64,000 nt of DNA from Emydura subglobosa (taxonomy: Eukaryota > Chordata > Testudines > Chelidae): NCBI GenBank assembly GCA_007922225.1, contig ML679961.1:74660652-74724651 (forward strand), read 5' to 3'. The first letter of the stretch is position 1. Every line of letters begins with the position of its first letter. The notes beneath the pieces were generated by a model. That model saw only the letters and a list, made by a program, of their open reading frames with translations, did not search any database and was not told the origin of the DNA. The position numbers and the translations under genes are program-made. Positions 1 to 13,639 of this stretch are shown here, piece after piece.

Positions 1-1156
1 ATGCAGGAAAGTATAGTGCTGCAGTCAGACCTGCTCACTGGAAGATGCACAGACAGGTGAATGAGCTTGAGATGGGGCTATGATGAAGAAATCTCAGATT
101 CTTCAACCCTAAGTCAATGGTCAGAGTGATTATTGCCCACAACATGCAGTGGAACCCTCATTTCACCCTTTTGGTTGAATTTAACCCTTTTGTCTGTAAA
201 CTGCAGTGGGTCAGATTCATAGATGATGTGTAAAAGAGGTGTAAATTACCCATCAGTGAAGCTAAATTGGCATAATTCACATGCTAAAGAAGAAGACATA
301 AATTATACTAATTTTAGTATCTGATCCACAGTCCATTGAAGTGAATATATAATTTTTTCTCATTGGTGTAATGGTGACAGACCCTGGTTTTCAGCAGTCA
401 GAATCAAATGTGGCACCTCTTGAGCTTAATGCATGAGTCTCTACTGCTTGAGTAAAGGAAAACCAAGGCTATAGCAGGCTCATCAATCTCTAGCTTATCT
501 AGTCACCATCAGAGGGGGACAGAGTGTCACACTGAGCAGGCATGGGTTACACAGGCCTTTTAAGACCTACTGACAGTGCCTATGTGAATTTGGCTGCTTA
601 GCCTATAGGGGAGTGGCAGAGGAGAGGTGGAGACTTGTGCAGCAAGTGTTGAAGATGCACGAGGAAGCAGAAGGGTGTAGAGGGGGAAGGTCTGGTCTGA
701 AAGTGCCTCCCACTTATTTAGTATTCAGCAAAGCTTTCCAAAATCCCTCCCACATCATTGGTATTATGGAAACCTGTAGCAATGGTAATACAAAGCACTA
801 ACAGTGCCAACCCTATGGTTTGAAATGGTTGCCTGATTTACACTGAAAAGAGTAATATGTCTGAAGTTCTGAATATAATATTTTCAAACACTGCCTCTTC
901 TTTACAATGTGGGTTTGAAAAAAGGCATAGCACATGTACTGCAAGAGTCTGTATTTTCAATTCGACACAACACCTATAAAATATTAATACTCTCATTTGC
1001 AGGCATGTTACAGGTCTAAATCTGACATCTATTTCCAGGTATAGGCTAGGCAGTTAGTAAGTGCTGCCAAAGTCATTGGAAAATCATTTTTGTAAGTATT
1101 AATGGTGCTATAGTTTCCACAAGAAAATGCAAATAATACTTGCACATATATATGTG
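1..1156. other. non-coding DNA, nothing recognised
   Basis: The only open stretch is about 60 codons long and resembles nothing I know. I see no repeat boundary, no microsatellite and no RNA gene here. Confidence 0.6.
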
Positions 1157-1240
1157 CCAGATCCTCAGCTGGTGTAAACAGGCTCTAAAGTCTGTTGAAG
1201 TAAATGGAGGTACATCAGTTTACACTATATTTGGATCTGG
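1157..1240. repeat. short palindromic interspersed repeat (hairpin type)
   Basis: The left arm CCAGATCCTCAGCTGGTGTAAA is answered at the right end by its diverged reverse complement, ending TTTGGATCTGG. The centre holds the GAAGTAAATGGAG motif. This hairpin layout is a recurrent motif that I remember from turtle and bird DNA; related palindromes occur at 8997, 34321 and 63334. It probably derives from an old MITE-like family. No target duplication could be fixed. Confidence 0.55.
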
Positions 1241-3446
1241 TTCATAAATAATGCCTAACCTTCTACAGGTGAGGACTGTCATTTTGGAGTAGATAATAAT
1301 TTCCATTGCAGTTGTTTCATATAGCATAACCCACCCACACATAACTACAGAACTGATGTGCACAATGTTATTTGAGGTGGTTAGCACTAGAGATGGAGCC
1401 ACTCAAAACCTTGGATCCAAACACAGTGGAATGTTGAGGGATGTTTGATATCTGATCCTGGATCTTGAATTTTGCACCTTGACCCCATGGTTGGTTAGTA
1501 TATTCAGAAATAGTTCTGCTCACTTCCTGTTGCAGAGTTCCTACTAGATTATTCATCTTAAAGGGATCATGTCCAACAAACACCAACTATATTTTCTTGC
1601 ATTATACACCATTCACCCCCCCCACACACACACACAGACACAAAGACATACTTTTGATGCTTATTGACTTGTTTCTAGGAGTGGGGCTGTGTTTTCTCAT
1701 GACATTTCAGAATCTCCTTGCTCCTAATTGTGTCTAATGTATGAAAACAACCTTCCTTGTGGTGAGTCAGCATTTATATTTCCTCTCCTTGGTACCAGAA
1801 ATAACATTCAAATGAATAATACAGCAAGAAGAGAAAAAGAGAGAAAGTTATACATGGTTTTTCTGAATCTCAGAAATGTCTCCTGTTTGCATGTGCTTGG
1901 AGTTGGGAAGAAAATGTCAGTTCACTTCTTTTATTTGAAATTATTACTATAGTAACTTTCCTGCAACATTCTAAGAAGTTGATGGGTTGGGAAGAAGCAA
2001 AAACTCTTTATTATATTAACTTTTAAACCACTCCTAATTGGCCACTCAAGTGATCACCAAAATCCAGTTTCTTAATAAAGGAGGATCTTCTAATAAAGAT
2101 AGAGCATAACTGTAGTCAGTGCATTTGGGGATACTTTGGGACAGTCTTAATAAAACTATTTCTTAAAATTCAGAAGTATATAATGTTTTATTCCTGGAAG
2201 ATGCAGCCAACAGCTTTTCCTCTAGCTCCACACTGTGGGGAGGAAACAAGGAGTGTTTTGAGAAGGTACTACCAAGAGGCTCACGCATTTTTCACAAGTT
2301 TATAGCCTAATTGATCTTTCTGTCCTTTCTGCATTGTCAAATAAAGCTGACATAATGTAATGAAGAAGTCACAGTGGGAAATGTGCACTGGTTTACTGCT
2401 GACTGGAAAGCTAAACTTCATCTCCAAGATCGTGATTCCAAACAGTAAATGTTCATGGTTAGCAGCCAGTCTGGCTAATAAAACATATAGACATATAGAA
2501 CACAAGAGTTTGTAAAGGCTGATCACTTCCACAGAACTAGAAGGGAATTGAATGGCATAAGAGCCCTTCATTATAAGTATATCCATTAAGCATATCCATT
2601 TGTACCATGACAAATGAGAGAAGAAACATAGCCAGAATCCAAATAACAAAACATCTCAAATGTCAAAAGAAAAAGTTTATTATTCACCTCAAGTAAATAA
2701 CATTATGATTGGGTAGAACAACACATTAAAGCAAAGAGCTTCAGCTGAATTTGAAATTAGCCACTCTCCGTCTTGTAGCAATTAGCAATGAATGACTGTG
2801 TTTCAATGCTCGAAAAAAAATTATCCACCTCCAACAAACTACAGTCAACATCTGCAACACTGCATGCAGTAATCCCCATAAAGGGATACCTGAGACAGGA
2901 ACAGCAGTGATTTTTAGACAAATGTTACAATAACAACAGGCCAAATGATAGGACCAAGAGGCACAGGCTGTAAATTAAAACTTTAAAAGGGCATATGGCA
3001 ACAAAGGGACACCGGGCAGAGTTGCTAGCTATTCTTGCTGAGGAATCAACATTAATAACTGTCAGATGGCATTTATTCATCTTGCTTGTATCTACAGGAC
3101 AGATGTATCCATTGTCAATTACATCTTGAGCTATGATAGCATTATTTTAGACCTTTGGGTAAATTGCAGCAAAACCTTTGAAAACGTGCTAGGCATGGCA
3201 AACTCAGTGGAGGGGGTTAAATATTGAACTGGGATATGGAGCTCCCAGAAGATGATGCCTGTATATCAGGGTTGAGGCACACTGGGGGGCTGCTAAGCAT
3301 GTTCTGTAGGTAAATGGAGGACTTCACCCTTCCTGGCTGTGGAGCCAGCACTTTCAAAAGTATCAAATTCATGAATATATTGTAATGCTTCTTATGGACA
3401 AAGTCTCTGGACAAAACACTGTCTGTCTGGCCGGCCTTCATCACCA
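1241..3446. other. non-coding DNA with one simple repeat
   Basis: Apart from the C/AC tract at 1616-1640 I recognise nothing. The longest open frame (122 codons, minus strand, 2281-2649) has no domain features and reads as chance. Confidence 0.55.
1616..1640. repeat. C8 followed by an (AC)n microsatellite
   Basis: Eight C residues run directly into about seven CA units, then degenerate to CAGACACAAAG. Confidence 0.9.
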
Positions 3447-3640
3447 TAGTATCTGAGTGCCTCACAATAATTAATGGATGTGATCTTCACAGCAGGGAAA
3501 TATTATCCCCATTTTACTAAGGCACAGGATAGACTATATGATTTGCCTTAGGTTACAAAGACAGTCTGTGGTAAAGCAAGCATTGCACCCAGTTCTAAAT
3601 CCTGTGCACTATCTACCAGACCATCCTTCTCTGCATATGG
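3447..3640 (-). repeat. MIR/CORE-SINE-like fragment
   Basis: On the plus strand this reads as the complement of a MIR. It has a TATTATCCCCATTTTACTAA-like segment, then GGCACAGGATAG, a 'gccttaggtTACAAAGACAGTCTGTGG' stretch and a tail about accepted locations. The order (counts block, 'minus one' cell block, then the 'loss of entry' end) is that of MIR in antisense. Copies of the same layout are at 27455, 36110 and 62105. Divergence is high, as expected for an ancient SINE. Confidence 0.6.
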
Positions 3641-4530
3641 GGGCACAGGTGAGAGGGGGAAGCAGAATAACAGGATGTGCTTTGGTGAATGGCGACCTTA
3701 CATTTTTACCTAGGGTTGGGCTTTTCAGGGTGTGGGGTGAGTCACAACACACGACCCATGACTGTTGTGATGAGTGGTGTCTTTGAACTGATAAACCCAG
3801 ACTCCCCCCATAGGGGACAGCTTCATTTTTGAGTTGTCAGCCAGATACTATTAAAACCTTTCCCTGTTTGTCATTCAGCTGGGAAAGAGGCCGTACCCTC
3901 TTACATAAGAGTCAGGAATCTACACGACACAATCCCCTGAGGCGGGAACAGTCCTGAACAGGGATTGATGGCAGCATATATGCTATGTGGGTGTCCGTGA
4001 CAGGGTCCATTCTTCAGGATCTCTGCTTTTGCAGCATCTGGTCAGACCATCCTGCTATGGCAGGCTGCACACTGCAGAGGCTCCATGGCTGTGGATTTGG
4101 CACAATAGTTACTGGATTCATTAATAATCATGTACAGGTTTCCCACCTCTTTGGCCTGAGAAAGAAAAAAAAACAGTCCATGTCATCAGGACAGTGTATT
4201 TTTCTTTTGCCCACTCCTAAAAGAATGTTCTTCTTTCCCATTTATCCTCAAGATGTGAAAGCGTTTTTTTTTAAATCTGACACAGAATTCACAATCAATA
4301 TATTACACCCAGGGCTCTTCAAGACAAAAATTAAAAATCAAAATGAAGACAGTGATTTTTTAGCATCTTTTGTGAAACTAAAATCAAGAGAGCTCTTGGA
4401 AGGAAGGTTGCTGAGTGCTAATTTAAGAAGCATTGCTGTATGAGCAGAATATAACGTCAACAGAAGCCATGTTCCTGTATCTGCTATATGGCACCTTTTG
4501 CTTAATGGGAGGGTATGAGGAAAGAGATCT
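3641..4530. other. non-coding DNA; one unsupported 152-codon frame
   Basis: An ATG-initiated 152-codon frame lies at 3985-4443 on the plus strand. It contains a lysine run encoded by an A-tract and has no domain, signal peptide or repeat pattern that I recognise. I treat it as a chance ORF. Confidence 0.5.
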
Positions 4531-4534
4531 CTTC

Positions 4535-4612
4535 AGAGGGCATGTCATGTTCTGGGCCTTGTATACTTCCCTGCATACTGTCAGTGCTTAACAAATAATA
4601 AATAATGGTTTC
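4535..4612 (+). repeat. L2/MIR-like LINE 3' tail
   Basis: The segment ends with a 'cagtgcttaaCAAATAATAAATAATGG' type tail, matching in style the tails at about 47.7 kb and 58.26 kb (AATAAATAACAAAG, GAATAAATATATAATAATGG). It is a short fragment, so the family assignment is tentative. Confidence 0.4.
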
Positions 4613-7049
4613 TAATTAAAAAAAACAAAAGGTCTCAGTTAAATTCAGATTTAAAGTGTGGTTCTAACCTGAAAAGTGACTAAAATGACATCCTAGGGTT
4701 TTCATTTTATTGTCTCCCATTGATTTTAGATCACATATGCTTGTGTACAACTAATGCCACATGGTGGCTGGATTTCTTCCCTAAGCACCAGCTCTGGTAA
4801 TTCAACATGACATCCGGGAGTCAAGATTGGCTCTGTGCTTCTTGCATATCAACACCAATAATAAAGGTTCTGCAGGCCATATTATACACCTTTGCAACTC
4901 TATTGTCTTCAGCAGGTTTGCACAGGTAACACTGACAGGAAAATCTTGAAACATGCAGAAGTGTCTCTTGAGGTGTGCTGAAGGTCCTCAATTTCCATTG
5001 AAGCCAAAAGATTTGTAGGCTTGGGATTGCCTAGCCTTTTCCCCTTCTGCATGGAAATTGTTCCCTTTATGGAGTGGGCAGCCCCACTTTGGATAGGAGA
5101 AGAACCTGGAAGATCCAAATAGTCTTCCCCACTGGCCCCACAGAGATTACCCGTGAAAGGTAAGACATCCTCGGATAATTCTTTCCCATGAAGCCCTCTT
5201 CACTGTGGTATCCCCTGACATCCTAGGTGTGGCTGTAGCTTCACAGAAATGCTGCAGAAGCACAGAGACAGTGTGGAAGGCCTTGATTTTTTGCAGATCA
5301 CTAGGGAGCAATTTGAGAGTTTGTGGGTGCATCCCACAGCCTCTCGGTGCTGAGTCATCAGCCTTTCCCCATAGAATGATCCAGAAAGAAGATACCTGAG
5401 GGGATCGTCACAGGGCTTACATCACTCTAAATTGATGAGTTTTGCAGCAGAAGGGAGCAATCAGCCCAGGATCAGCCCTTAATAAGAAGCTCTTTTGATA
5501 AAAGACAACAAAGACTAGAGCTCCCCCTCCTTCTTCAGGGCTAACAGAAGTAAACTGTAGTAAATCTTACTTTAGTAACTGAACTCGGCTTATTTAATTC
5601 TGTATATGCACAGGGAGCAGATCTGCCAAATGGCTGTTAACTAATGAAAACTGCTTTATAACATCACTAGGCTGAATAGCGTTTACTTTTAATGTCATTA
5701 TGTCAGCTATAAAAGTTGTGAATTCTTGTTGGAAATATTGCATTCACAGGACATTTCCTTGAATGTAAATAAAAGTCAAATAAATATTGCTAAAATGAAT
5801 GTGCACACAGGTTGAGCTAAGCTACAAGGAAAAAACTGATACTGCACATAGAGCTCATAATTGCCTATTATTTCTCAAAGAAGACATTAGCTTACAGAAG
5901 TCCATTATTTTGCAGATTACAGAACGTACACATTAGCTGATGTTCTCAGTCAGAGGGACTCTCTGACCTTTTTTACTCCAAGGGAGGCTTGCCATTTTTT
6001 TATTTTGAAACTTGGTGAATGAAAAATTGCTGACTGAAACTTAATGAATACTGATGCCCAAATAGGCACAACATCAATTACCAAACTCAGCTTTTTTTTT
6101 TTTCCAGTGTTGCATGAAAACATAGCAAGATAGGAACAAGGATTCCATTTTCCACATTATTCATGAGTTAACGTTGGCATTTTCCTGATTGCTGACCAGA
6201 CTGATGCTTAGGAGGATATATACACCAACGAGGCCCATAGTCTCAAAAAGAACCCCAAAACTATAGAAGATGGATAGAGTTCACTGAAATTAAACTTGAC
6301 TTTAAAGGAAGTTTTGCTTAGAGGTTCTCAAAAGATGTTGGTTTGGGTTAGCAATATTTTAATTTTGAGCTGAATGGGTTCTCATCCCTTGAGTTTTGCT
6401 TTGGGATTTGGGCTCAAATAAGCCCAAGGATTCAAACTGAAATGCATCCACTAGTGTTCCAATTCATTTCACACTAAAAACAGGTGAAATCTGGAATGTT
6501 TTTTATATCAAACCATGACATTTTTGTAGAATAGTTCAAAAGGAGGCCCAGACTTACTCAAAGGGTTCTCACAGCTTAACAAACCTCTCAGACATCTCAA
6601 GATTCATCTGGTTTTTGATTAATTAATATTGATGGTTAAATTGAATTAATTATATATTAAACATTCATAAAAATTCTTGAGGAGGAAACTTTAGGATCTT
6701 GATAAGACAGCCAAAAGAGAGATTATTTATCTAGAAAGTAAATCTATACCAAGAATGAAAAAAAAAAAAAAAATCTGACGTTATCAGGTCATATTAGCCA
6801 GTGATGTAATAGACATGTGAGTTACACATGGGATTTTCTGGTCACAAGTGACTGTAAACTTACATGCCAACTGGCTGAACAGATGTTATGACTGGAAAAG
6901 CAGTAAACAGGAGGGCAAGTAAGAAGTAGGGCGCTGATGGGCAATGTCCATGATAACATCAGATCTGAATTTGGCCTGTGGTTTCCACAAAAATAAATGA
7001 AAGGTTGGTTCAATGGCATTGTACTACATTTAATGTTTTACCTCTTACC
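4613..7049. other. AT-rich non-coding DNA
   Basis: Nothing gene-like is visible. There is a 16-base A run at 6758-6773. The part at 6300-6520 has a repeated 'ttttgggttt' texture that may be a decayed repeat, but I cannot name it. Confidence 0.5.
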
Positions 7050-7850
7050 ATGGTTACAAGGTGAGTCCCTCTTGAATTACCCCTTAGGTGTTAGGCCTGG
7101 CTTCCTGCATCTCACTCAGGTTGGAACCACACAGTCTGGCCATCCTTACAATGGATCTCTAGGCTGCAGCCCCCTGTTTCCCAACAATGCTAACCTGACA
7201 GACCCAGTTGTGTTTGACACCTGTAAGCCCTTTCACTCCAGGAACCTGTGAGCACAGAGTTGATTAAAATGATTCAAAAGCAGCATCTTTAATACAAAGC
7301 ATTGTTTATTCCTTCCCCCAAAGATACACAGCACAGAAAGCAAAAAGTAAAATCAATAAAAGGCTATATGCATGAGTCTTAGTTACACCTTACTCTTTCC
7401 TTGCCAGTTTTTGTGAGTTCCCTCCATCCCAGTTATCCCCAACCTATGGCTGGATAAACGGAAAGTCCTGCGCTCTGTGTTTCTATATAATTCTTTGCCA
7501 GCCTTTTCACTGATCACCTCAGCAATCTTCCTAGCCACTCACGCGAACACCACACTTTTCTAGGTCCCAGGGTCCTCTATTGGTTTAGTGTTTTCTTTGA
7601 TCTGTCTCTTTTCAGCCTTTGCAAAACAATTGTATCACTAGGGCTGGGCCAAGAAGTTGCCTATTCCTGGGTATACACTTGGCTATTGTGGTTGAATGTT
7701 TTTTGGGCTGCTCTTTCTATGGGCCATTGCTTTACCTTTCTTGCTTGGTTTCCTTTAACAAGCCCTGTGGATCAAACTCCATAGCAAGTAATCCATCACA
7801 AACACACACAAAGAGGCATACACTTTATTCATAAAAAAATAACACAGATG
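7050..7850 (-). other. possible LTR-like or other old repeat block (weak)
   Basis: This block is less AT-rich than its surroundings. It holds ATCTTTAATACAAAGC, CAATAAAAGGC and CTTTATTCATAAAAAAAT, which read on the minus strand as polyadenylation-type signals. The texture recalls chelonian LTRs. I could not find paired TG...CA ends, a target duplication or a tRNA primer site, so the call is a guess. Two short open frames here (84 and 71 codons) show no coding features. Confidence 0.2.
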
Positions 7851-8996
7851 TTTCCCAGCTCCTCACACCTCTCTATTCAGAAAGCATCAGATGTTTTAAA
7901 TTTCTAAAAAGGAGTAAATTAAAAAAAAAAAAAGATTAACCTTGAGTTTTAAGTGGAGGTTCAGGATGGTTGATAATATTTAATGGGAATTGTTTTGTCC
8001 ATTCCTAATTGAAAAGTCAGCTCATAACAAGAGATATGATTGTTACATGTTATGAGGCATTCATGTCCCACATACTTAGAATGGTTGCTTTATTAAATAG
8101 GAACATCTCTAAAATAAATATGCTGCCAGTACTTTTTAATTTTAAAATTTCACATAACTCATCTCATAGCCAACATCCCCTCTCATCTGAAAATTGTTTA
8201 TCACTAAGTAAACATCATATATTACCTCTGTAAGGCAGTTTTACTGAGGGTGAAGATTTGCTGGCTCTAAATGAAAGTGATACACTGTTCATACAAAAAC
8301 GGAAGGAGCCTGTCTTAGAACTTCGTTTTAAATAAATAGAACTTACATTCCCTTAGTGAGATGAATAAGACTTTTCCTTTATTACCTTTTGACAAAGTTG
8401 TAGCTACAAACAGATATTTGCTGAGGCAGCAGAAAAAAAATTGCAATTTTGTAGTTCCAAGGTGTATTAGATAGCATTTGGTACAATGCACACAAGATCT
8501 ACTATTCCTTTCTCAAATTAAATGTATACCGTTATTTTAACAAAAAAGTTCAAATAAGCACTGTCACACTTCAGTAAACTTTAAAAATTATAGTAATTTG
8601 CTAAAACCCTATTAAATTGTCACATACTTCTGCTTTTGCCTATTCCCCGTTGATCCTCATTAGCAGTGTATTTGTGTGTAAACAGAAGCTCTCACTTAAT
8701 AATCCTCCTCCTCCTCCTGCCTGACTCTGTGATGATGTTGCAAATCCAGTGTTGAGATCTCACAGTTCATCACAAAAAAAGGAGAAACCATCACCTCACA
8801 AATACAGCCATGCGTTATCCTGAAAAGGGTAGGTGTACAGGCATAGTGCTCAGGAAGGGACCGTTTGTTTGGTGGGGAGTGACCATATGACACGAATGTA
8901 GAAAATCTTTATATTGGGTTTTGATGGAATATTAAAGACTCGGTTGTTTCCGGCTTCTCTACAAGTTTGTAGAGGGAGAGAGGAGACACAAAGTCC
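7851..8996. other. AT-rich non-coding DNA
   Basis: There are A runs near 7921-7932 and a short (CCT)5-like tract at 8703-8719. No gene or mobile-element boundary is visible. Confidence 0.55.
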
Positions 8997-9077
8997 CAGA
9001 TCCACCAAGGTATTTAGGTGTCTAACTCCCATTGATTTCAATGGGAATTTGGTGCTTACATACCTTTGATGATCTGG
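8997..9077. repeat. palindromic interspersed repeat
   Basis: The left arm (CCAGATCCACCAAGGTATTT) and the right arm (CATACCTTTGATGATCTGG) are inverted copies around a central CCCATTGATTTCAATGGG. The CCCATTGATTTCAATGGG core with GGTGTCTAA/TTGGTGCTTA flanks is a motif that I remember as very common in turtle DNA. Confidence 0.6.
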
Positions 9078-10718
9078 TCCAAAGAACTTTCCCACCATCA
9101 GAAACCTTGGCCTCACGAAAGCCACTGGAGAAGTTTGCCATTGACCTCAGAGGGACCATTTCATCCACAGTTTTTATACTCCTCTGAGTACTAAGACTGC
9201 TCCAGGCTGCTAGCGCTAGCCTCTCCAAAGGTACTGGGGAGGGCAGGAGGGCACTATTGGGTTGCACACAGCAGAAGAGGCACATGCTGCACTCAACAAA
9301 TGACACAGTAGTTGCTCTTCTCCTGTTCTGCATGGGTCTTTTATGATAGGGTTGAAGCAAGTAGGCATTAGACAGGGATAATTAAAGACCAGGAAACTAT
9401 TTTTCATGAGATCCCTGATCCCTCTACCCTTTGAGTTCTGGACCGCAGAACAGGTGCAGATCCTTCCTCCATTTAGCACCCTTGTCTCATTAATTTTCAA
9501 GGTAAGCTTGCCAATGCAGACTAACCTGATGTGTAGGTAACAAGTTAGTGAGCTCCTTACTCTTTCTTAACTGGGCCTGAGGACTGGTCCCATATAATTT
9601 TATTACTACTACTGATTATTAAAAAAAAATCAAAAACCTATTGTACTTTCAATCCTATACTACTCATTGTTGTCAAAGCTATCAGTTTTATTGAGTCTCC
9701 TGTTGTTGTTTTTTTCCTTAGGTCCCAGCTCTTGGAGTCAGGTTATTGCATGAGAATCTCAGCTTTCTTTCTTGCTTTTTTTTTTTAACTGAGTTTCTAG
9801 CCTTTATGGTTGTGGAAAGAAGTCTGAAAACATAACCTAAGTATACCTGAAAGTCTCAGAATCCAGAGGCAACCAAAATAAATGCAAAATTTATTATTTT
9901 TTAAAGCTCAGGATTTTTATGCCACTCTTTTAGATTCAGGATTCAGGATTTTTTAATGCTTAGGTTATACAACAGTGTATTCCTTTTACTTTGAATATTT
10001 TAGTCCCTCTGGAAAATGAAAATAGGCTTGTCAGTTTTAATTTTGTTTCTAGCTAGATTTACTTCCTGAGTCTCATGCCATTAGCAAAATGCTGTTGTCT
10101 TTGTGTGCATAATATTAAAGGGGAATGTTAAATTAAATTTGAAATTGTATTTAAATATGTAAACATTTATATTTATATTAGAATTATATTTAAATTAGGT
10201 TTTATAAAACCTTTTTATTGCAAACCTGCATTATAGCAGTATATTATGGCAAGATGATAGTGTCCCTTTCCTTATGAAAACTCCTCTACAATTTAATAGA
10301 AAATGATACTTACAGGCTTCTTGGCCCATCCATTGAATATAATAAAGAATTATATCTCTGCTATAAAATTACAAATACAAAAAGGATAGCATCCTCTATA
10401 AAATTCTATAGGTTTTTTTAATAATTCCTATAGAAACCTATAAAAATAGGTTTGATCCCTATTAAATACTGTATGGTAAATTCCTAAATCTTTAAAGAAA
10501 AAAGTGATGTGTAATTGCTAGTGAAAGAAAGGGACATCTATTCCTGTCCTGAACAAAGAGACTTCAGCAATGTGAGCAATTCAGACCATTCTTCTTGGCT
10601 AACACTCCACTATCTTTAGCAAAGGAGTGACCTCAATATTGCAGAGCAGAGGACTTTGTAACAGACGGGAAATGTACAGATGATAATTTTTCTGTTTGCA
10701 CTTCTTAAAGACTGAAGC
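9078..10718. other. AT-rich non-coding DNA
   Basis: Open frames at 9022-9500 on the minus strand overlap one another in different frames and show no domains. The stretch from 10,100 to 10,480 is a dense field of TTTAAATT-like and ATAGAAAT-like low-complexity sequence. Confidence 0.5.
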
Positions 10719-11110
10719 CTGGGCTACACTACAGAGATAGATCGATGCAAGGTAGTTTACGTCAACATAACTATGACAATATTTACAATAAATTTTTGTT
10801 CCCATCAATGTAGCGGCCTCGCTATGCTGACTTAATAACTCCACCTCCTCAAGAGGGATAGAGTCAAGGTTGATGCAGTTAGGTCAACACAGAGTCACTG
10901 TAGACACTGTGTTGCTTACATTGACTGTTACTGGCTTTTAGAAGCTGTTCCACAATGCCCCATACTGATAGTACAATTGGTACAAGTGCTCCTGGTCAGG
11001 ACACACAACGCCGAAACTAAGAGAAAAGTGTAGACACGCACAAGCGATGTAATTACTGCTGTATGCCAACATGAGTTAGGTCAACTAAATTTTGTAGTGC
11101 AGACATGACC
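10719..11110. mobile_element. MITE, Harbinger-related ends (392 bp)
   Basis: The left end CTGGGCTACACTAC and the right end GTAGTGCAGACATGACC form an imperfect terminal inverted repeat, with the inner CACTAC/GTAGTG exact. The interior has TAGATCGATGCAAGGTAG and AGTTAGGTCAAC motifs in mirrored positions (GTTTACGTCAACAT near the left, AGTTAGGTCAACTAAA near the right), as in long hairpin MITEs. There is no coding potential. The ends belong to the same general TGTCTACACT family as the Harbinger relic at 52-55 kb, so mobilisation by such an element is a reasonable inference. Confidence 0.6.
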
Positions 11111-13435
11111 TGAGTCACCAAAATGGGAAGAACTATTAAACAAGAAGAGTTCAATCACCAACTGCTACCATAGGAGATTTACTTCCTCTGAAGTGTGTCT
11201 CAACCTCCTTGGTGCTTGCTACTTGGAGTGGCTTCTCCCCTTTCTTGACACGGGCTGAGTCCTAGGTTCTTTTTTGTGATGCCTGGTGCCTCTGCCCACG
11301 GTGACTCCTCACTATGCCTCACTATGCCTGAGATGCTATCCCTTGAAAAAATGAATAATGCTACTACTGCTGGCAAAGAGTATAAAACACAGTACACAGG
11401 GAACAATAAAGTATGTCAACACAAACCCAAGCAAAGAAATGATTCCCCTAGAAATAACATTACAAAGGGGAACTTTACTGACAGGAGGAAAATAGGATCT
11501 GGGGAAGGAAAGGGTTAAGATTAATAAGTATTAAACATGAATAAATCAACTATTTCCCCACTTCCCAACATTCACAATTTATCCCAACTCCCATTTCCCT
11601 TCTTAACACACTGACAGGAAGATGGTATACTGGGGATGAGTCTGGAGATGAGTATTTCAGTGCTGTGAACATTGGCTATCTTAAACATAAAGGATCCTTT
11701 TACTATGTCTTCACCTTGGGTGGGGCAGAGTCCTCTCCTGCCTCCGTGGTCTGGAGTCCTGTGGAGGTTTTGGCTGGCTTTTAGTAGCCAGTGCTGAGTC
11801 AGCTCTCTGGCACTCTGGACACTGGTCTTTGCAAGGCTGGAGCTACTGACCCGTACACTAGATCCCACAGCACTTCAAAGAATCCTTTTGTGAGGAGTAG
11901 GAGTTAATCAGAAACTCCCTGAGCTGTTACTCTTCTCTCTCAGCTCCCCCAAAGCTCAAAACTGAAACTAAAACTGGTATCTTGGTTCTCATTCAGGCTC
12001 CCACTGAGGGCCTGAGCAGCCCTGGCACATCATTGGTCCAGTAAAGTGCTGGTCCTGCAGATCACGCCATGCAGAAACCTCAGCAGGAATTTCTAGCCCA
12101 TTCTGTCCCCCTCCCTGACTCCAGACATACTGGGAAATAGTGTTGGAGGGCTCTGGTAAACCATTATATGTCATAGCCATAGGTTAGGACCCCCCTCCCC
12201 CCGCCCCCACTTAGAGGCTCAATCTGCAGTTCCAGGAGTTGGCACCCTCCAAGTAGGGGTTACAAACATGAATAGCTGTTATGCTTGTAAATTCATTCTT
12301 TCTCTTTCCCCTTTCTTCTCTGGGTATACCCTCCGGAATTAATATCATAATATACCTCTTTGTAACTGAAATGAAAAGAACCAATACACTAATTACCCAG
12401 CCTCTGACACATCATTATCTATTCTAATGAAGACAATACTGAAATTCTCATGTCTATTGAAGACTAATGATTCTCATCAGAATCTAATATCACAGAAGGG
12501 CACTATAATCTTTTAGAGGTTGCACCACTCTGCCTGTTATAGCTCTTTGCTCCACCATCTTTGCCGGAGATGCACCTTAAGTGATGGATTGTACATCAAG
12601 TGTCTTTTATTTTTTCCAAGCATCAACATTAAACCCTTCTCTTTTTCTGCAAGTATGAACTGATTATCAAATGCAGTCAATTATTCAACTAACAAATGTA
12701 CTACAATAGGTTTCTCATTTGTGCTTAAAAATGATAATGAAGCTCTTAGAGGAACAATCCCATCCATTCTTAATTATAGCATTACTTCCCTGCTTTCTTG
12801 CACTGTAGCATAGCTCAATCACAAAGAATACATGGTAGCAGTGTTAGAATATACTATTTAGTGAAGCTTGATTGGGGTCTTCAGACTGATTCCTGTTGTC
12901 CACTCCAGGTAGTTATTTCTATCAGCATTTAGGGATGAATTAGAATAAAATAATTTCTACAGTGATAGTCCTCCCAACAGATAGATAGGGGAATTCTAAA
13001 GTACACCATTCAAATACAGTAATGTATATTTTATTACTTTAGAAATACAGTTTTAGAAGGTTTTGGAAGTTGTTTTGTTTATACTAACACTCAGTAAACT
13101 CCATAATTCACTCATAATTCACTCCCAGAAGCACCCTCTTTTAAGGACTTAATTGGAGCAGTGGTGCTACATGAGCTTTGTGCTGGCCCACTGCAAAGGA
13201 GATAATTTAACCTAGTAAATTCAGATATTAAACATAAAGCTTGGTGTTATAAGTTAGCTTTGTAATTTCAATTTTACTTGAACCCTATGATTTATAGTAC
13301 ACATTTTAAAAGATCCTGTATGGAAAATTATGTTTCTCAGACAAAATGGACTGTAAAAAAATGTTGGCTATCTTATCAAGCCAGTTCTATTGTTTGCTTT
13401 CATATGCCTTTCTGTTTAATATTATAATGCACTGC
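11111..13435. other. non-coding DNA, partly GC-richer
   Basis: The part from 11,160 to 12,260 has higher GC and could be an unrecognised old repeat. It includes AGTATAAAACACAGTAC at 11,379 and a C-rich stretch at 12,189-12,210. From 12,260 to 13,435 the DNA is AT-rich and I see nothing. Short ORFs of 60-98 codons on both strands lack features. Confidence 0.4.
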
Positions 13436-13439
13436 ACTA

Positions 13440-13630
13440 TGACTGAGGACACGTGGATTCTAATCCTGACCCTATCATAGTCTGTGGGCAAGTAATTTAA
13501 TCTCTCTGTTCCTCTTTTCTTTCACCTGTAAAGTAAGGATAATAATACATATCTGCTTTGTAAAGTGTTTTGAGATCTAAAGATAAAAAAATGGTGTATA
13601 AGAGCTAGGTATTTATTATTATTTATTTAC
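13440..13630 (+). repeat. MIR/CORE-SINE fragment, sense
   Basis: The order fits MIR: a 'GGATTCTAATCCTGACCC' middle, 'GGGCAAGTAATTTAATCTC', then 'CTGTAAAGTAAGGATAATAA', 'GTAAAGTGTTTTGAGATCTA' and an ATTATTATTTATTTA tail. It is well diverged but covers the conserved core and the 3' tail. Confidence 0.7.
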
Positions 13631-13639
13631 TCCAAATGT

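Noticed and set aside
3985..4443. 152-codon plus-strand frame as a small gene
   Set aside because: Composition follows local A- and T-tracts; no motif, signal peptide or exon boundary is convincing.
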